Source of the DNA: Persicitalea jodogahamensis | GTDB lineage: Bacteria > Bacteroidota > Bacteroidia > Cytophagales > Spirosomataceae | Direction of reading: 5' to 3' | Assembly (NCBI RefSeq): GCF_014651615.1 | Contig: NZ_BMXF01000002.1 | Location: 1,047,629 to 1,111,628 of the forward strand | Length of the DNA: 64,000 nucleotides | In this document: in pieces, positions 25,990 through 34,754 of the stretch | Position numbering within the stretch: position 1 is the first letter of the stretch | Layout: the number at the start of each line of letters is the position of its first letter | Notes under the pieces: generated by a model | Databases searched by the model: none | What the model saw: only the letters and a program-made list of their open reading frames with translations | Told to the model about the DNA's origin: nothing | Position numbers and translations under genes: made by a program

Positions 25990-27501
25990 ATGAAAAAGCA
26001 ACAAATTATTTATACCGCCCTGCTGGCGACCAGCCTGCAGCTTCTGAGTTCGTGTCAGGAGAGTTTCCTGGACGTGGATACGAAGGCGACACAGGTCGAA
26101 ACCAACTACTACAAGAATCCCGAGGAGGTCTTCAACGGTTTGGTGGCCGCTTATGACCCCATGGGTTGGGAAGGGACCGCCCAGTACGGCAACTTTGCCT
26201 GCCTGAATGCCGCCTCTGACGATTGCTATGGCGGCGGGGGCAGCTCTTCCGATGTACCCTTTCTGAATACCATGGACGCCTTCACATTGGACGCCGCCAA
26301 CGGCCCGCAGCTCGATTTCTGGGAGAAAGATTTTGCCGGTATTTCCCGGGTAAACACCATTCTGAATAAAATGGAGGGCACTATTCCCGGACTTAGCGAG
26401 CCGGTTAAGAAGAGATACGCAGCCGAGGCCAAATTCCTGCGAGCCTACTACTACTTTGAACTGGTGCGCCTGTTTGGCAAAGTACCTATGTTCACCGCAC
26501 CACTTGAAACGGGTGAGATTTATAACGTGACGCAGGCCACACCGGAGGCCGTTTACGCACAAATCGAAAAAGACCTGACCGAAGCGGTTGCCGAAACCAA
26601 CCTGCCGGATAAAATAGTTGCCGCTACCGACGGCGGGCGCGTGACGGCGGGCATGGCCCGGGCATTGCTGGGAAAGGTGTATTTGTTCGAAAAGAAATGG
26701 GCAAAAGCAGCCGAACTGCTCGCTCAGGTCAACGGTACGCCAGGCGCCACCAACAAGTACGGCTATCAGTTGGTCAAAAATTTCAACGACTTGTTCAAAC
26801 CAGATAACCCATTCAGCAGCGAATCGATTATCGAGATACCTCACACGTCCATCGCCGCGTCGGGCTGGGGAAACACTTCAAAGGTAGAAGGGCTGGTGGC
26901 CAGCAAAATGTTTGGCCCCCGCAGCTACAATGGCCCGGAATACTACTCGGGCTGGGGTGGATGCCCGATTACGCCAGGGCTTTACAATGCGCTGCACTAC
27001 GACCCCCGTTTCAAAGCCACAGTGGCTGATGTGGATAGCCTGGTGAAGGCCAAAAAAGCCACCTATATTCCGGGCTATCAGGATACCGGACATTTCATTC
27101 AGAAATACGCGCCATTGAAGGTTTTTGAAAGCAAGGGGGCCGGACCTTCCGCGCTAAACTACCCGCAAAACTACATTGAAATGCGCCTGGCCGACACCTA
27201 CCTCATGGAGGCGGAAGCGCTGGTGCAGGGAGGTGGCGACCTGGCGCGGGCAGCTACGCTGCTGAACGCCGTCCGTGCCCGCGTGGGCCTGAATTCTGTA
27301 GCCGCCACTTTGGAAAACATCTATAAAGAGCGCCGCCTGGAACTGGCTACCGAAGGCCACCGCTGGTATGATCTGGTGCGCACAGGCCGCGCCGCTACCA
27401 TGCTGGCTTCGGAAGGGTTTGTGGCAGGGAAGAATGAACTGCTGCCCATTCCGCTGCCCGAGCTGAACAACACGAAACTCGTGCAAAACCCCCAATACTG
27501 A
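25990..27501 (+). CDS. SusD/RagB-family nutrient-binding lipoprotein
   Basis: The 503-residue lipoprotein has lipobox LSSC (Cys22) and mature start QESFLDVDTKATQVETNYYK. Family features are AEAKFLRAYYYFELVRLFGKVP, YIEMRLADTYLMEAEALVQGG and the C-terminal YKERRLELATEGHRWYDLVRTG followed by LLPIPLPELN. It binds the substrate imported by the SusC encoded upstream. Its stop codon overlaps the start of the phosphodiesterase gene by one base (TGATG), so binding protein and hydrolase are translationally coupled. Confidence 0.95.
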   Translation: MKKQQIIYTALLATSLQLLSSCQESFLDVDTKATQVETNYYKNPEEVFNGLVAAYDPMGWEGTAQYGNFACLNAASDDCYGGGGSSSDVPFLNTMDAFTLDAANGPQLDFWEKDFAGISRVNTILNKMEGTIPGLSEPVKKRYAAEAKFLRAYYYFELVRLFGKVPMFTAPLETGEIYNVTQATPEAVYAQIEKDLTEAVAETNLPDKIVAATDGGRVTAGMARALLGKVYLFEKKWAKAAELLAQVNGTPGATNKYGYQLVKNFNDLFKPDNPFSSESIIEIPHTSIAASGWGNTSKVEGLVASKMFGPRSYNGPEYYSGWGGCPITPGLYNALHYDPRFKATVADVDSLVKAKKATYIPGYQDTGHFIQKYAPLKVFESKGAGPSALNYPQNYIEMRLADTYLMEAEALVQGGGDLARAATLLNAVRARVGLNSVAATLENIYKERRLELATEGHRWYDLVRTGRAATMLASEGFVAGKNELLPIPLPELNNTKLVQNPQY

Positions 27502-28460
27502 TGCGCAGGATCTATGACCGGGGATACCGGATTTTACTACTGATTGTCGTTTTCGCTATCCCCGGCTTTACTTCGTTTGCCCAGACTTCAAAGCTTCACA
27601 TTCTCGACCTTGAAAGCCCCGCTCAACTGCGGGCTTTCCTGCGTTTTAGTCCTGATCGAATTCCCTTTGTGAGCGCTCACCGGGGTGGGCCCAGGCCTGG
27701 TTTTCCCGAGAATTGCCTGGCTACTTTCGAGAATACAATGAAGTATACCTGGGCCATCCTGGAAATTGACCCGCGTTATACCAAAGACAGCGCGATTGTC
27801 CTCATGCACGATCCGACGCTCGACCGTACTACCACGGGCCAGGGAAAGGTGTCTGACTACACGCTTGAAGAATTGAGAAAGCTTCGGCTGAAAGACACGG
27901 AAGGACAGGTTACGGACTATTCTATTCCTACTCTTGGTGAAGCATTGGAATGGGCGAAGGGCAAAACGGTACTCATCATAGATCAGAAGGATGTACCCAT
28001 TGCCGCCCGGGTGGAGGAAATCAGGAAGCATAAAGCGGAGGCCAATGCGATGGTTATGGCTTACAACTTTGACGATGCCAAACGTAGCTATGCCTTGAAT
28101 CCAGACGTGATGATGGAGGTCTTCATCCCCGACCAGGCCGCCGCCGATCGGTTCGGACAAACGGGCGTTCCCTGGGAAAATATCGTCGCATTTGTCACCC
28201 ACACGCAGCCAAAAGATCCTGCTATTTTCCCGTACTTACACGATAAGGGCGTGATGGCGATCATGGGTAGTTCCCGCACCATCGATAAGGATTTTGCCGA
28301 AAAAGAAATAGTAAAAAGTACCCTGAATAAGGGCTATACCGCCATTATCGACTCGGGGGGCGATATCATCGAAGCCGACCTTGCTATCGAGGCGGGCAAA
28401 GCACTGATGAAGCGCAAAAAGACCAAAAGTTCAAAAGATAAGTATTTCAGAATAAGATAA
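27501..28460 (+). CDS. Glycerophosphodiester phosphodiesterase family protein
   Basis: The 319-residue exported protein (signal peptide to about residue 28, ending FAQ) carries the GDPD catalytic set: SAHRGGPRPGFPENCLATFE (H60, R61), ILEIDPRYTKDS (E88, D90, metal ligands) and IVLMHDPTLDRTTTG (H103). The later family motif usually read as E-x-K appears here as IIDQK. GDPD enzymes split glycerophosphodiesters into glycerol-3-phosphate and an alcohol; related enzymes act on teichoic-acid-like or glycerophospho-sugar bonds. Overlap with susD and the short 4-base gap to the next gene show one operon. Exported location suggests it works on imported substrate in the periplasm. Confidence 0.85.
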   Translation: MRRIYDRGYRILLLIVVFAIPGFTSFAQTSKLHILDLESPAQLRAFLRFSPDRIPFVSAHRGGPRPGFPENCLATFENTMKYTWAILEIDPRYTKDSAIVLMHDPTLDRTTTGQGKVSDYTLEELRKLRLKDTEGQVTDYSIPTLGEALEWAKGKTVLIIDQKDVPIAARVEEIRKHKAEANAMVMAYNFDDAKRSYALNPDVMMEVFIPDQAAADRFGQTGVPWENIVAFVTHTQPKDPAIFPYLHDKGVMAIMGSSRTIDKDFAEKEIVKSTLNKGYTAIIDSGGDIIEADLAIEAGKALMKRKKTKSSKDKYFRIR

Positions 28461-28464
28461 AGAT

Positions 28465-30993
28465 ATGAGGAATAGGAAAGGTGCTTTTCTTTTATGGGGA
28501 TTGATGGTCGTTTGCTTGCTCACCGTGGCCCCGGTCCTCGGCGGTGAAATCGTTCGGTTGAATCAAAAAAACCTTTCGCTGCTTCCGGGTGGGAAGGAAG
28601 TGGATGGCATGGAAGGCGACTGGCTTATGCGCAATGATCTGGTCGTGGCCGTCATTGGGGCGGCTTATTCTGACCGGGAGGCCAACCAGATGGTGTCGTC
28701 CATTCAGGGGGCGGTGATCGACTACACCAGTCGACGGGCCAACAACGACCAATTGGTGGTGTACTACCCGCAGGGCGCGCGGGTAGATGTGGCTTCCGCC
28801 GACACCATCATTGTTCTGCGGGCCACCGGGGCCAGCGTTCAGTTGCGGGCAATCAGGTACCCGACGCCCGCCGAACCCTTCACTTCTTCGACGACTTACA
28901 CCCTAAATGACGGCGAAGGTTTCCTGCGGGTGACGACGACTTACGAGAACAAAACCAGCGAACCCGTTACAGTTCGCATCTATGATCAATTGCGTTGCGA
29001 CAACAAAGTGGACAACGTGGCTCCGAAAGAATCAAGTCATCTGGCTTATCTCCAGAACGACTGGTATCACGCAGCTTATGGCGTAGCTACTACCGATCAA
29101 AAACTCTACACCGAAGGGAAAGTGGGGCGCAAAAACCTGATTAAACTGGGCTACGAAATTCAGTACGCGGAGGATTCCGTGCGGCTATCGCCGGGCCAGC
29201 AGATTACGGTTTCGCGCGTGCTCCTCACCGGAGCCGACGTAGCGGATTTGCAAAATCAGTACATGACTTTCAGTGGCGAAAAGTACCCGTCGCTGAACAT
29301 CGATCTGAAAAATACATCTGGGAAAGCCGTGGCGGAAGCCTTTGTCACGGTTCGGGATGCGCAGGAGGCGGTACTGTCTTCCTCCCTGACTGACGCCTCC
29401 GGGCGGGCGCGGTTGTACCTGCCGCCGGGCCGTTATTTCGTGGACGCTACCAAACCAGGTCACGATACTTTACGCCGGGAAATTTCGATCCCCACGGAAA
29501 AAACGATTTCCCTCGTGATGCAGCCCCAAACGAAGTTGCTGCTACAAGTAACCGGTACGAATGGAGACATGCTGCCCGTGAAAGTGGAGTTTCGGGGCAC
29601 AAAGGGAACGAAAAATCCGATGCTGGGTCCCGACACGCGCAGCGAAGGCGCTTTCAATTTGTTTTACAGTCACACCAAAGATTTTACCGTACCGCTACCG
29701 CCGGGCAACTACCAGGTTATTGTATCACACGGTCCGGAGTACCAGGCCGAAGTCAGGAAAATTTCAGTAGCTAGGGGAGAAACCAAACCTCTGGCGATTC
29801 AGATGAACCGATTATTCTCGACGCCCAACTGGATCATTGCCGATTTGCATAACCACTCCACGGGTAGCGGCGATTCCAACGTGGGCCGCGAGGACCGGAT
29901 CATTAATCTGGCAGCTTCCGGAATTGAGTTTGCCCCGGCTACTGAGCACAACCGCATCAGCTCCTATACCGACGTTATTGGATCGTTGGGGTTTCAAAAC
30001 TTGATTGCCTCAGCGGCGGGTATCGAGCTAAGCGGACGACCCGGACCGGGCGACATCAACCACCAAATCGCTTTTCCGTTGCGGACGCAAGCGGGTCGGC
30101 GCGGGTACGGCGCTCCCAAAACGGATAAGGACCCGCTGGTACAAATGAGTCGCCTGTACCATTATGATCAAGACCGATTCAAACTCATGCAACAAAACCA
30201 CCCGAATATTGGCTGGCTATATTTTGACAAGGATCGGGATGGTGAAATAGACAAAGGCTTCGGAACGGAGAGTATTACGGATGTCATGGAAATCCGGGAA
30301 ACGCTGGCGGATCTGCCGGAGGCAGTCAATGGCGGCAACACGGATACCCGCTCGTTCCACTGGCTGCAGATGCTGAACATGGGCTACCGGATTTTTGGCA
30401 CCGCCAATTCGGACAATCACACGGTGGGTCATGGTAGCGGTTCGCTGTTCAACTACGTGTACGTCAAGCACGACAAACCCGCCGAAATCGACCCGGTGGA
30501 AGTTGCTGAACAGGTCAAAAAAGGTCGGGTAGTGATCAGCGACGGGCCTTTTCTGGATGCCAGGGTAAACGGGGCGCTGCCCGGTGAAGAGATTAAAGCG
30601 AAGGACGGGAAGGTCAATATTCTGGTGAAAGTACTGACCGCCGATTGGGCGCCCGTCAATACGGTCCAGATTCTAGTCAATGGCCGGGCGGACAGCAGCC
30701 TTATTTTTAGCCAAAAAACGCATCCGGTCATGTTCAAAAAATCACCCGCCATTTTCGCAGAAACCATTCCCCTGGTTTTGAAAACGGATGGTCATATTAT
30801 TGTGATGGCTTACGGAAAGGACGAGAATATTGGTCTGGTGACGGGTGGGAAAATGAAAACGGCGCTGCCCATTGCCCTCGCGAATCCTATTTTCGTGGAT
30901 GTAGATGGCAACGGTTTCACACCCAACCGGGATTTGCTGGGACAGCCTTTGCCTACCGGGAAAAAGAAAGGTGACGAATCGGAAGTGGAGTGA
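28465..30993 (+). CDS. PHP-domain metallohydrolase (CehA/McbA-like), exported
   Basis: The 842-residue protein has a signal peptide (residues 1 to about 27), a long N-terminal beta-rich region with two carboxypeptidase-regulatory-like modules (about 285-345, SLTDASGRARLYLPPGRYFV; about 365-455, TVPLPPGNYQVIV), then a PHP domain from about 455: IADLHNHSTGSGDS (H462, H464), GIEFAPATEHN, and TANSDNHTVGHGSG (D650, H652). These are the metal ligands of the PHP phosphoesterase/amidohydrolase fold. CehA/McbA relatives hydrolyse carbamate or ester bonds; a phosphoesterase role would fit the GDPD encoded upstream. It is the last gene of the operon and converges with the next gene. Confidence 0.85.
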   Translation: MRNRKGAFLLWGLMVVCLLTVAPVLGGEIVRLNQKNLSLLPGGKEVDGMEGDWLMRNDLVVAVIGAAYSDREANQMVSSIQGAVIDYTSRRANNDQLVVYYPQGARVDVASADTIIVLRATGASVQLRAIRYPTPAEPFTSSTTYTLNDGEGFLRVTTTYENKTSEPVTVRIYDQLRCDNKVDNVAPKESSHLAYLQNDWYHAAYGVATTDQKLYTEGKVGRKNLIKLGYEIQYAEDSVRLSPGQQITVSRVLLTGADVADLQNQYMTFSGEKYPSLNIDLKNTSGKAVAEAFVTVRDAQEAVLSSSLTDASGRARLYLPPGRYFVDATKPGHDTLRREISIPTEKTISLVMQPQTKLLLQVTGTNGDMLPVKVEFRGTKGTKNPMLGPDTRSEGAFNLFYSHTKDFTVPLPPGNYQVIVSHGPEYQAEVRKISVARGETKPLAIQMNRLFSTPNWIIADLHNHSTGSGDSNVGREDRIINLAASGIEFAPATEHNRISSYTDVIGSLGFQNLIASAAGIELSGRPGPGDINHQIAFPLRTQAGRRGYGAPKTDKDPLVQMSRLYHYDQDRFKLMQQNHPNIGWLYFDKDRDGEIDKGFGTESITDVMEIRETLADLPEAVNGGNTDTRSFHWLQMLNMGYRIFGTANSDNHTVGHGSGSLFNYVYVKHDKPAEIDPVEVAEQVKKGRVVISDGPFLDARVNGALPGEEIKAKDGKVNILVKVLTADWAPVNTVQILVNGRADSSLIFSQKTHPVMFKKSPAIFAETIPLVLKTDGHIIVMAYGKDENIGLVTGGKMKTALPIALANPIFVDVDGNGFTPNRDLLGQPLPTGKKKGDESEVE

Positions 30994-31005
30994 GAAGGTA
31001 GCCAA

Positions 31006-32826
31006 CTACCACCACTGCCATTCCGAGCGATGTTTTTTGAGATACGCCACCGCCGCCGGAGCACCGTAGTACCGGATTTCGCCCGACTCGTACCGGATCA
31101 CGCAGACCAGTCGCCCATTTTGCGCGGCGTCGATGTAATTTGCGTAGTGATAATCTTCGGCAATGTATACGTTACGAAACTCATCGAGGTACTTCCGCCA
31201 TTGGTTGATGTCACCGTGGGCATCGGCGTCGGCCACGATGGGCAATTGGCCGATCCACCGTTCCTTATAAGGAAAGTGACGCATCCAGTCGGAATTGCCG
31301 AAGTGCGCCCCCGGAATGGCGTTGTAGCCCGCTTGTCCATCCAAGCCGTCGTCGTAAACTTGGTACGCGTTGGTCATGGTATAATCGAGTTCCGGGTAAA
31401 AAAGCGTGTTCAGTTTCAGCATGGGTTTGATGACCTGCTCCTTAAAGTCTGTCCAGGGCAGGCCAATTTTTCCCGCTTGATAAGCCGCATTGTAAGCCGA
31501 TAACTCCGAGGTCGAGAGATTGGGAGGAATGAGCAAATTGGAAACATGGTCGGCCCGCTGTCCGCTGGGCCATTGCAGCCGATGGCTGTAATTCTCGGGA
31601 AAATCCACGATTTCCAGGGAGTAGCCTTTTCGCTTGGCGTAGGCACGCGCTTGCTTCACCATCTGGCTCATTCCTTCGAGCGTATCGATTTGTTTCTCCG
31701 TAATCTTGACCGCTAAAAGATTGAAACCCATTTCAGCGGCCGCATCGACCATACTGCTGTCGCCCGGAGGACTCTTGTGCTCCGCCTGGAAAATACGGTA
31801 CTTTCCTTCCGGAATTGTCGCCGTAGTTTCGTCAGTCATTTGCTTTTGGGTAATACCACGTCGGGCGTTTCCCGCTAAAAGTTGCGCAGAATGCACGGCG
31901 TAATAGGTACTATACAACCGGGACTTCCAGCCGGGCCGGTCGCCGAAGCCGCCGTCAGGATTTTGTAAGGAATTGATCCAGCGCAGACAGGCTTTTTCGT
32001 CCGCTGATTTTGATCCCAAAGTTTTCAAAGCCCGGATGGCGGCCCAGGTGTACCACACGTCCGGTTGGTTACTGTGCGCCGTAGCCGACGGACTCCACCG
32101 GAAACCGCCCGATGATGTCTGGCAGGCGCGGAGCCAGGCGATGCATTTCTCTTTATTCGGCATGGGTACTCCCAAGGCAGCCAGCGTCATCACCGCCTCG
32201 CAGGTAGCCATCAAGTGGGCGTTATCCTCCGTTGTCCTGGCCAGGGAATCCAAGCCTTCCACGAAGCCTCCGCCAGGCGCTTGGCGTTTCGTGATAAAAG
32301 ACTTTACTACCTCTGGATTGGTAATGGTGGCTCCCATTGTTTTAGCTGACCCGACGAGGTGCCAAAGCGAAGGCAGATCGAAAAACTCCCCCTCGGAATA
32401 CTTGCGTAGTTCGAGGTAGCTGGTTCGGGGTTTGTAATAAAGTTGCCAGGGTTTTTTCGTCGTTACCCCGGGTTCATCCGGTCCGGGTTGACCAAACAAT
32501 CGGTACAAATCCACTTTTTGGTAGAATGACCAGTACCAGGGACCATTTTTCCAGAGAGCTTTTTCAATCCATGCCTGTTGCCCATTTTTGAAACAGGAGT
32601 CGGCGTGGGGAACGGGTACTTTTAAAAGATTTAGGGTATACACCGCCGGATACGTCCAGGCCAGATCGGTATAGTCCATGTCGTACGGTCCAAAAGCTCC
32701 GTTTGGCTTTTGGCAAGACAAGACGTAGCGTGCGGCCGCATCGGCGTCAATTTGCACGGTTTGGGCGGTAGTGCGGTGTCCAATAATCAGAAGCAGACAT
32801 GTAAGATAAAGTAGGGGATTTCTCAT
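31006..32826 (-). CDS. Prenyltransferase-repeat toroid fused to a degenerate PHP-like domain
   Basis: The product is 606 residues from ATG 32826, which starts a clear signal peptide (MRNPLLYLTCLLLIIGHRTTAQ); the longer frame adds an unlikely leader. Residues about 27-325 contain prenyltransferase/squalene-oxidase-type repeats (KPNGAFGPYDMDYTDLAW, APGGGFVEGLDSLARTTEDN, SSGGFRWSPSATAHSNQPD, PDGGFGDRPGWKSRLYSTYY). Residues about 343-606 resemble a PHP domain: FQAEHKSPPGDSSMVDAAAE with only the second motif-I His kept (H350), and PIVADADAHGD (H537) followed by AAQNGRLVCVI. The motif corresponding to TDHN is lost. Function is unknown. It faces the PHP enzyme gene tail to tail, 12 bases apart, and is exported to the periplasm. 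Confidence 0.6.
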   Translation of the reverse strand: MRNPLLYLTCLLLIIGHRTTAQTVQIDADAAARYVLSCQKPNGAFGPYDMDYTDLAWTYPAVYTLNLLKVPVPHADSCFKNGQQAWIEKALWKNGPWYWSFYQKVDLYRLFGQPGPDEPGVTTKKPWQLYYKPRTSYLELRKYSEGEFFDLPSLWHLVGSAKTMGATITNPEVVKSFITKRQAPGGGFVEGLDSLARTTEDNAHLMATCEAVMTLAALGVPMPNKEKCIAWLRACQTSSGGFRWSPSATAHSNQPDVWYTWAAIRALKTLGSKSADEKACLRWINSLQNPDGGFGDRPGWKSRLYSTYYAVHSAQLLAGNARRGITQKQMTDETTATIPEGKYRIFQAEHKSPPGDSSMVDAAAEMGFNLLAVKITEKQIDTLEGMSQMVKQARAYAKRKGYSLEIVDFPENYSHRLQWPSGQRADHVSNLLIPPNLSTSELSAYNAAYQAGKIGLPWTDFKEQVIKPMLKLNTLFYPELDYTMTNAYQVYDDGLDGQAGYNAIPGAHFGNSDWMRHFPYKERWIGQLPIVADADAHGDINQWRKYLDEFRNVYIAEDYHYANYIDAAQNGRLVCVIRYESGEIRYYGAPAAVAYLKKHRSEWQWW

Positions 32827-32975
32827 TTTGCCTGAATCCTTGATGATTAAAATAAGAAAATGGCCGGGGTGAATAACCAAACTCCTGCTGAATGAAAATT
32901 TGTCTTACATTGGACGTCAATCCCACCTTGCCATTTTACAAAAGAATTGAAACTAATCCGTTCTCACCTGAAACG

Positions 32976-34712
32976 ATGCCAAAATTTTTATTAATCACCT
33001 TTTTACTTGTGTCAAGTACCTGCGCTTTTGCCCAATACGAAACCCGTTTTGAAAAAAGCAAAGGTACCCAAACCCCTACCTACGAAGAGGGAATTGCGTA
33101 CTACCAGCGCTTGGCAAAGGATTTTCCGCAGATCCAGATACAGACTAAAGGGCCTACCGATAGTGGCAAGCCGCTGCACCTTGTACTCTACTCCCGGAAC
33201 CGGCAATTCGACATTGCTAAACTCAAAGCGCAGGGGAAAGCTATTTTGCTGATCAATAACGCTATTCACCCCGGTGAGTCCGACGGCGTAGATGCCTCCA
33301 TGATGCTGCTACGTAATCTGGCCCTGCACCCGGAACGCTTTCCTCAACTCGATAGCATAGTGCTGGCCATCATTCCTTTTTACAATATTGGCGGAGCTTT
33401 GAACCGCAACAGCACCACCCGCGTCAACCAGGACGGGCCGGAGGAGTACGGCTTTCGAGGCAATGCCCGAAACTACGATCTCAACCGTGATTTTATCAAA
33501 GCCGACACCCGCAACGCCCGTAGTTTCGCCGCCATTTTTCACGAGCTCGACCCTGATCTGTTTGTCGATACCCACGTGAGCAACGGAGCCGATTACCAAT
33601 ATGTGATGACGCTGGACTATACGCAAGAGAACAAACTTGGCGGCGTCCTGGGTGATTTTCAGCGTAACACTTTCCTGCCGTATTTGTATAAACACATGAA
33701 AGAAGCGGGCTACGAAGCTACGCCCTATGTTAATGCCTGGGGGCAGACGCCGGACAAAGGCTTCGTGCAGTTTCCTGACTGGCCCCGCTATTCCACGGGT
33801 TACGCGGCCCTGTTTCACACCATCGGCGTGATGACCGAAACCCATATGCTCAAACCCTACGACCAGCGGGTGAAAGCAACCTACGCGTATCTGGAAGGTA
33901 CCACTAAACTACTGGCGCAGTACCGCCGCTCAATTCTTGCGATGCGAAGGGAAACCAAAGCAGCCGTGAAGACACAGAAAACGTTTCCCCTGACCTGGCA
34001 GGTTAATCGCGAAAAGCCTTCTCAGATCGAATTCAAAGGTTTTGAAGCAGAGTACCCCAATAGCCAGGTAAGCGGCCAAAAGCGGCTTTTTTATAACCGG
34101 GACAAGCCTTTTACCAAAACGATACCTTTTTATAACCAATACGAACCCGTCGAGACTGTGGAGAGGCCGGAAGCCTACGTCATTCCGCAGGGCTGGCATA
34201 ACGTAATCGAGCTGCTAAAACTGAATGGTGTTCAGATGCGCTCATTGACGCAGGATTCAGTCATGAAGGTAGAAGTGTATCAGATTGGAGATGTAAAAAC
34301 TTCATCTCAACCCTACGAAGGGCATTACTGGCACACAAGCGTAGATATGAACAAAGAATCGAAAGAATTATCGTTTCGAAAAGGCGATTGGTACGTTCCC
34401 GTAAACCAGGAAATGAATCGCTATATCGTCGAGACCCTCGAACCGAAGGGCGTGGATTCATTTTTCAAGTGGAATTTTTTCGATACCATTTTGCAGGCGA
34501 AAGAAGGATTTTCGGCTTATGTGTTTGAAGACCTAGCGGCGAAACTGCTAAGCGATTCACCTGAACTGCAAAAAGCTATGAAAGAGAAAATTGCGGGAGA
34601 TGAGGCGTTTGCCAAGAGTGCCGATGCACAGCTTGATTATATTTATGAGCACTCGGCCTACCGCGAAAAGGAGTATATGCGGTACCCGATTTTCAGGATT
34701 CCGGCGCGATAA
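32976..34712 (+). CDS. M14-family zinc carboxypeptidase, secreted
   Basis: The 578-residue protein starts at ATG 32976 with signal peptide MPKFLLITFLLVSSTCAFAQ. The M14 zinc motif NAIHPGESDGVD gives ligands H98 and E101; the third ligand is H200 in FVDTHVSNGADYQY; GNARNYDLNRDF is a family substrate-binding segment; MTETHMLKPYD holds the probable catalytic Glu288. The C-terminal about 200 residues form an extra beta-rich domain found in Bacteroidota members. It removes C-terminal residues from peptides or acts on peptidoglycan-like amides; which one is not decidable here. It is divergent from the gene at 32826. Confidence 0.85.
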   Translation: MPKFLLITFLLVSSTCAFAQYETRFEKSKGTQTPTYEEGIAYYQRLAKDFPQIQIQTKGPTDSGKPLHLVLYSRNRQFDIAKLKAQGKAILLINNAIHPGESDGVDASMMLLRNLALHPERFPQLDSIVLAIIPFYNIGGALNRNSTTRVNQDGPEEYGFRGNARNYDLNRDFIKADTRNARSFAAIFHELDPDLFVDTHVSNGADYQYVMTLDYTQENKLGGVLGDFQRNTFLPYLYKHMKEAGYEATPYVNAWGQTPDKGFVQFPDWPRYSTGYAALFHTIGVMTETHMLKPYDQRVKATYAYLEGTTKLLAQYRRSILAMRRETKAAVKTQKTFPLTWQVNREKPSQIEFKGFEAEYPNSQVSGQKRLFYNRDKPFTKTIPFYNQYEPVETVERPEAYVIPQGWHNVIELLKLNGVQMRSLTQDSVMKVEVYQIGDVKTSSQPYEGHYWHTSVDMNKESKELSFRKGDWYVPVNQEMNRYIVETLEPKGVDSFFKWNFFDTILQAKEGFSAYVFEDLAAKLLSDSPELQKAMKEKIAGDEAFAKSADAQLDYIYEHSAYREKEYMRYPIFRIPAR

Positions 34713-34754
34713 TTTTAAGGCATACAGAGAGCTGATATATAAACATCAATCCCA

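Noticed and set aside
31006-32826. Squalene-hopene cyclase or terpene cyclase
   Set aside because: Signal peptide, small size of the repeat part, missing DXDD-type catalytic motif and the PHP-like C-terminus argue against it.
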